From: Papio anubis
Taxonomy: Eukaryota > Chordata > Mammalia > Primates > Cercopithecidae
Direction: 5' to 3'
DNA: 64,000 bases
Assembly (NCBI RefSeq): GCF_008728515.1
Contig: NC_044977.1
Coordinates: 1,697,501-1,761,500, forward strand
This document shows positions 59,346 to 64,000 of this stretch, in pieces (the stretch's first letter is position 1; each line of letters starts with the position of its first letter). The notes below the pieces were generated by a model. That model did no database searches. It saw nothing but the letters and a program-made list of their open reading frames with translations, and was not told the origin of the DNA. The position numbers and the translations under genes are program-made.

Positions 59346-62199
59346 CAAACATTGAGCAAGAGCTTGTTGAAAAAAGTTTTAAAAATAGAGAATTGTAAGT
59401 GTGCATTGCATTTTAACATGTCTATGTTTCTGAATTAAGGTAAAATAAAAATGAATTGAGCCTAGTTTGATTATTTTCAGTTTAATGTAGGTGTTGGTCA
59501 TAAACCTGACAACTTAAGCTGCTACACTGTTCTCTAAATCTTGCCAAATTCATTTGCTTCAAAGTACAAATGATACACATAAATCAAACAACAGCATTCA
59601 GGTTACATTTTCAGAAGGTATGATATCAAGGCCACTAAACAACAAGGTTGAAAGCATGAGAAATCTTAGTTTCATTAACTTCCTTTAAAACATTTTCATA
59701 GCTTTGGCCTCTTTATTCTTTTTACTGGCATATTATTGTAGTACTTTGTGTAACCAGTTAAATATTTTTAAAATCTTAGGCAAATGGAAGTGCTGTGTAA
59801 GCTTTAAATTGTTTTGTTACAGAGGCTTAAAGCAAGGTAAGTGTAATATAGAAACTGAGGTCAATATTTTCATCATGAAAGAAGCATGTACTTTTTCTTG
59901 AATTCCCAGTCTTTAAGTGATATTTCAGAGGAGTTTATTCATTCCTCAATTTGTATGTATTAGCATAAGCCTCACTTATGCATAATGAGAGGGAAAGACA
60001 CTTCTTTCCTTGGTGAGGAATAACAGTAATAACTTTTAGCCAACCATAGACTAAATCAACAACATTGATTCTATTACATTATTTAGGTCTCAGACTAGGG
60101 AGATGGCCATTGTTCTTGTATAAGCAATTGGTGTGGTGGATGACATTTCTTTGGCTTAACACTTAATGAAATTTGAATAAGGTTTGTGTAGTGGTTCATG
60201 CTTAACACATTTATAGGAAGGCTTTGTAGGACAGCTGCATAGCCTGTAATTACTATGTAAGTAATATGTGACTATTTTTCTTTTGGAGACAAGAAAAGCT
60301 TTTCAATTCAAGTTTAAATTTATGAAATGCTGTAAGATCTATTAAAATCTTCAACACAGAAGAAGATATCTGTGCCAACCTTTCAGTAACCAGAGATGAA
60401 TTAAGGGAGTATTTTTTCCCCTTGCCTTGAAAATATTTTTTAAGTAGTACTGATATGCCTCTTTCTTTTATTTAGTCTTAAACTCCTGACCTTTCTCAGT
60501 AACTACCTTTAATGAAATTACAACAGACTCAGTGAGTTGTATTAAAACATTTTCTGAAAAGATGAATGTTTCAGTGAGGTAGGAAGCATAGCAAGTCTAA
60601 CAATAACCCTTATGCTCAACTAGGGAAAGTTATTTATGTGGACATTTTCCATGTGACCAAGGGACAAAACGGGAAGGAGTCTACATTATACACATTAGTG
60701 CCAAACTGTTAATTCCTTGCAGAGACTTCTGAAGATATTACCATTTCACAATTGAATATTTCAGGAAGCATACTGATTCTGTACCAAGTACCAATACTGT
60801 TTTCTAGAAGGTTTCAATACATATATATTAGGGACAAAAATTTCATACACTAATGTGAAAATAAAGTGAGTAGGGGGAACAAGCAAGTGAAAGGCATTTT
60901 ATAGTTTATAAAAATTATGGTTTTTAAAGCACATTTTAAAAGCATAATTTAAATAGTAGAAGATGCACTTTTGGGTTTACCTACATTTAGTGAGTGCCTA
61001 CTACATTTATAATGCTCATTGCAAGTTTGAAAAAGTAAGAAACAAGGTAACTTAACTGTTATTAGTTCTTTAGTTTTTGTTTTATATTAGTGAGATTGGA
61101 CGACGTGGGAAAGTATTTACATTCTGAATACAGTAAAGAAAGTAAACTGGAGCAGCTCTAGTTATATTCTTGGGTACTGTCTGTCTTTTGAGGGCAAATA
61201 TCCAACATTTTGCTTATTAGTACTCTCTTGATTAAGTGCCTTCAATACACCTTTTCACAAAGTGTTTTAGGTGATAGAAGTTGCCAGTATTTTTAATAAA
61301 TGAGGTGAGGTTCCACCTCATGCCATGTTCCATCATAACATAAGTTTATTGTGTATTTTTGTTATATAAATATATTTATGTGCTGAAAGTCTGTAAAAAA
61401 TTATAAAATGAAGAAACATTACCATAACACAAATAACATGACATAAAGAAACAATATAATAAAATTGTAACCAAAGATATAAAAATAAATTGAAATATGA
61501 CAACACTGCAGTGTTCTGTTCAATTTAATATTGAGATTTTTTTTAAAATCCCTCTTGGAACTTGGATAAGAGTTAGTGTGATTAATCTGATTGTGAATTC
61601 TTATCTATGCATGTCAGCAGACTTTGTATTTCATTTCATTATTAGCAGCCTTTAAAGAACTGTAAACAGGAGATTTAATATCTCTCATCAATCATGTAAT
61701 TTTCAGCATATTACCATTAGCTCCATTTTCTTTTTTTATTTCTTTTTTATTTTCTAAACTAACTCTAAAGTGACACTAAGTTCCTCAATAACAACTTCTG
61801 TCTTCCACAATAGAGAAAGGAATGTTCAAAATCGCTTGTCAGAAGAAAAAGGAAATAAAATATGCCATTTACATTCTTATGTATGCCTGCAAATTCTAAA
61901 TTTAGTTGATGGCTTGCACATAGTGGATATAATTAATGAATATTTCATAAAACAGGAAAGGGAGTAGAGAATAAGAGTTTCAAGATACGTAGAGCAAAAT
62001 TCTATCAATTTTCCTTAACCCACTGACAACATTTCCTTTTCTAAAGTGCAAGTCTATTTTAAGAGAGGATTTTCAGAGTTTTTAGTTCCATGAAATGTGA
62101 GATTTGCATAAACACATGATTCTTTAAGAAAAGAAACTGAATGGAACTACTTACAATTCCTTTTTTCTTTTTTTTTTTTTGGATGCATTTTTATACAAA
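59346..62199. other. Unassigned AT-rich intron
   Basis: No repeat family or exon recognised. Short MIR/L2-like wording near 60985-61010 is too brief to call. Confidence 0.45.
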
Positions 62200-62390
62200 G
62201 TGTCCTTCTTAGCCCCAGCAAATGTGTTTAGATTAATTGTTTGGAAGCTCTATTGTTTACAGCGTGTGCTTCTGGGACACAGGGATGCTGAACAGGTGCT
62301 TAACTACCCTGTGGAGGTGATTGGCCTTCTTCACATAGAGTGTATGCATCAAAGACATGCAATAATTTGGGCCCCTGATAAATAACCACA
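62200..62390. promoter_or_regulatory. Candidate noncoding block (weak)
   Basis: About 190 bp of balanced, non-repetitive sequence in AT-rich intron. No specific motif identified. Confidence 0.15.
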
Positions 62391-63184
62391 CTGATTAGGT
62401 TGGCTGGTAAAGACTGGGCAAGTGAAATGGTCTTAGCAAAAGAAGGAAAATCTAAGAATAGGAGAAAAGCAATGTGTACGAAATATTGTAAATGACATCT
62501 AAAAAATGGACCGGTTCCTAAAAGTCAGAAATATAAAGAAAAGTGTAAACGAAAAAATCTTTCTTTTTTATGCATGCAGATGTCTTAGTCACGTCTGTCT
62601 GAAAACAGAAACTGCATGGGCAATGACTATGGGACGTTGTAATACAAATTACAATAGCATAAACATATTTAGGCCATTGCCAAGGGGTTTTGGACTTCAG
62701 GCCTTGTTCTGCTACTGTTTGACCGTTTAGTTTATTTACACTCCCATTTTCTGGAAATGATATTTGACAAATTTCTCTACTGCAAACTAGGAATGTGATC
62801 TTGAAGCAGCTATTTACACTCTGTGTTTTATATCCTGAAAATATGGACCAGCAATGTGGTAGGTCTGACAATTAACCTGTATTTTGACTCATTTTAGAGG
62901 GTGAGGAATTATGCCACACATTCTAACTCAAAGGGCTATGAAAATGATACAACCTTTTCAAAGCACCGTAAACATTGTACAGTGGATGCACATACATGGT
63001 GCCTCAGTTTTACAAATCCACCTGATTGGTGGCATTTATTAATTATAACTACAGGGAAAAAATAATTAATGCTGAGAAATATGAAATATATAATTTGTAT
63101 ATAATGACACATTCTCCTATCTTTGGCCATATGATTTCCATAGAAACATATACAATATTATTTTTAAATAGATATCACTTACGC
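62391..63184. other. Unassigned AT-rich intron
   Basis: No element recognised. A 117-codon minus-strand open frame (62518-62871) has no recognisable domain. Confidence 0.45.
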
Positions 63185-63478
63185 TTTTTTTTGTTTGTTT
63201 GACGGAGTCTCACTCTGTCTCCCAGGCTGGAGTGCAGTGGCACATTTTCGGTTCACTGCAACCTCTGCCTCCCGGGTTCAAGCAATTCTTCTGCCTCAGC
63301 CTCCCGAGTAGACGGGACTACAGGTGCACGCTGCCACACTCAGCTAATTTTTGTATTTTTAGTACAGACGGGGTTTCACCATGTTGGCCAGGCCGGTCCG
63401 GAACTTCTGACCTCGTGATCTACCTGCCTTGGCCTCCCAAAGTGCTGGGATTACAGGTGTGAGCCACCGTGTCTGGCC
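63185..63478 (-). mobile_element. AluS, antisense
   Basis: Impure T tail (ttttttttgtttgtttg) into gacggagtctcactctgtc, both arms, and an end caggtgtgagccaccgtgtc. Left-arm bases 'cgggttcaagcaattcttc' are AluS-like. Confidence 0.92.
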
Positions 63479-63704
63479 TGCTTTTAAATTATATAGATTC
63501 ATTTATAAATGTTTCTAGTGACTTTGCCAAGTCTGAAAGTTGCCATGCATTTTCCACCTGTCGTAAGCTATCCATTCTCCCAGTACTGTGTGCCAGCAGC
63601 AGTGCAATCAGTCACCTGGGTTGAGACCTTCACATTTCACACATACTGTTTTGTTTGTCTGTGAGTAATAAGCATAAAACCATTATTATAAAAACATTGT
63701 TTAA
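63479..63704. other. Unassigned intron sequence
   Basis: Short stretch between the AluS and the MIR; nothing recognised. Confidence 0.4.
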
Positions 63705-63925
63705 TGTTTAAAGCAAGTATTTAGGGACGACTTACCATGTGCCTTGCAATGCAATAAATGCTTTTTAAAATGCTTTAAAAATTCCATTATTTTAAAGAAT
63801 AGTGTTATAGCATAATATTACTCCTATTTGAGGGTTATGGAAACAGAAGCTTAAACAAGTTAGGTTTTTAAGGCCACACATTAATAAGCATTAGGGCCAG
63901 ACTGGACTTAGAATCTGTCTAGCAT
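63705..63925 (+). repeat. MIR
   Basis: acgacttaccatgtgccttg, 'ttactcctatttgaggg', 'ggaaacagaagcttaaacaag', 'aaggccacacattaataag', and 'ggccagactggacttagaatc' follow MIR order and orientation. Confidence 0.8.
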
Positions 63926-64000
63926 GAAATCTCTATTTTAAATGAGAGGGCATGATAATTATATGATTATTAATTATTTAAGGATTTGAGCCACCTATTA

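Larger units (their letters stand above)
1..64000 (+). other. ROBO2: ROBO2 gene, internal part (three exons plus introns)
   Basis: The whole window lies inside one transcription unit on the + strand. Three exons with canonical AG acceptors and GT donors join in frame and encode contiguous Ig-like sequence of ROBO2, the SLIT receptor of axon guidance. No first exon, promoter, transmembrane segment, cytoplasmic CC motifs, stop codon or 3' end is present, so the gene runs past both edges. Very long introns rich in old repeats and poor in Alu fit a large neuronal adhesion/guidance gene. In human, ROBO2 lies at 3p12.3 (established knowledge). I cannot tell human from another catarrhine by eye. Confidence 0.95.
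56959..64000 (+). other. ROBO2: ROBO2 intron, phase 2 (5' part)
   Basis: Begins at gtaagacc and continues past the window edge. It holds a GTT repeat, an AluS, an old L1 3' region, another AluS and a MIR. The second half of Ig3 is expected downstream of the window. Confidence 0.93.

Noticed and set aside
62518..62871. 117-codon minus-strand open frame
   Set aside because: No domain, no conserved motif, intronic and antisense to ROBO2; likely chance.
1..64000. CRISPR arrays, operons, prophage, tRNA, rRNA or snRNA genes
   Set aside because: No regular spacer-repeat arrays, no cloverleaf with A/B boxes recognised, and gene structure is spliced and vertebrate.

Overview
The window is vertebrate nuclear DNA, almost certainly from a human or another Old World primate/ape. 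It is AT-rich and intron-dominated, carries AluJ, AluS and AluY copies, 5'-truncated primate L1s, MaLR/MLT1 and other retroviral LTRs, and ancient MIR and L2 fragments. There are no bacterial-style genes, operons, CRISPR arrays, tRNA or rRNA genes that I can support.

The only protein-coding content I can support is three internal exons of ROBO2 (roundabout guidance receptor 2) on the + strand, at 40924-41081, 45013-45133 and 56820-56958. Spliced together they read through without a stop, and the encoded residues match ROBO2 rather than ROBO1. They encode the end of the Ig1-Ig2 linker, all of Ig-like domain 2 (exons 1 and 2 here) and the first half of Ig-like domain 3 (exon 3 here). Intron phases are 1, 0, 1 and 2. 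The first two exons together are 279 nt (93 codons) bounded by phase-1 introns, so they form a symmetric Ig2 module. No ORF longer than about 60 codons looks like a gene; the longer ones are repeat-derived or chance.

Layout. 1-40923 is the 3' part of a large upstream intron. It holds a 200-bp GATA/GGTA microsatellite, a CpG-rich AluY (5.5 kb), an MLT1 LTR (11.5 kb), an L1 insertion with a perfect 17-bp target-site duplication (18.1 kb), two AluS and one AluJ (19-28 kb), MIR and L2 relics, and a GC- and CpG-richer stretch with possible regulatory DNA (about 30.8-33.4 kb). From 35.2 to 38.1 kb there are two nested insertions: one LTR inside an antisense MLT1, and a related LTR inside an L1. 41082-45012 is a 3.9-kb intron with two Alus, a third related LTR and an AT-rich 20-bp perfect inverted repeat. 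45134-56819 is an 11.7-kb intron with a truncated L1, L2 relics and a possible conserved noncoding block that contains a perfect 49-bp duplication. 56959-64000 is the start of the next intron, with an old L1 3' end, two Alus and a MIR.

ROBO2 is a single-pass receptor for SLIT ligands in axon guidance and kidney/ureter development (established knowledge). The window shows only part of its ectodomain, so nothing here bears on promoter use, the membrane segment or the cytoplasmic CC motifs. I found no convincing undescribed biological system. The items most worth checking are the nested LTR insertions, the L1 tail with an 8-nt insertion, the 49-bp duplication, the AT hairpin and the candidate regulatory blocks. 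Repeat family names are from recognition by eye, and boundaries are approximate unless a junction is described.
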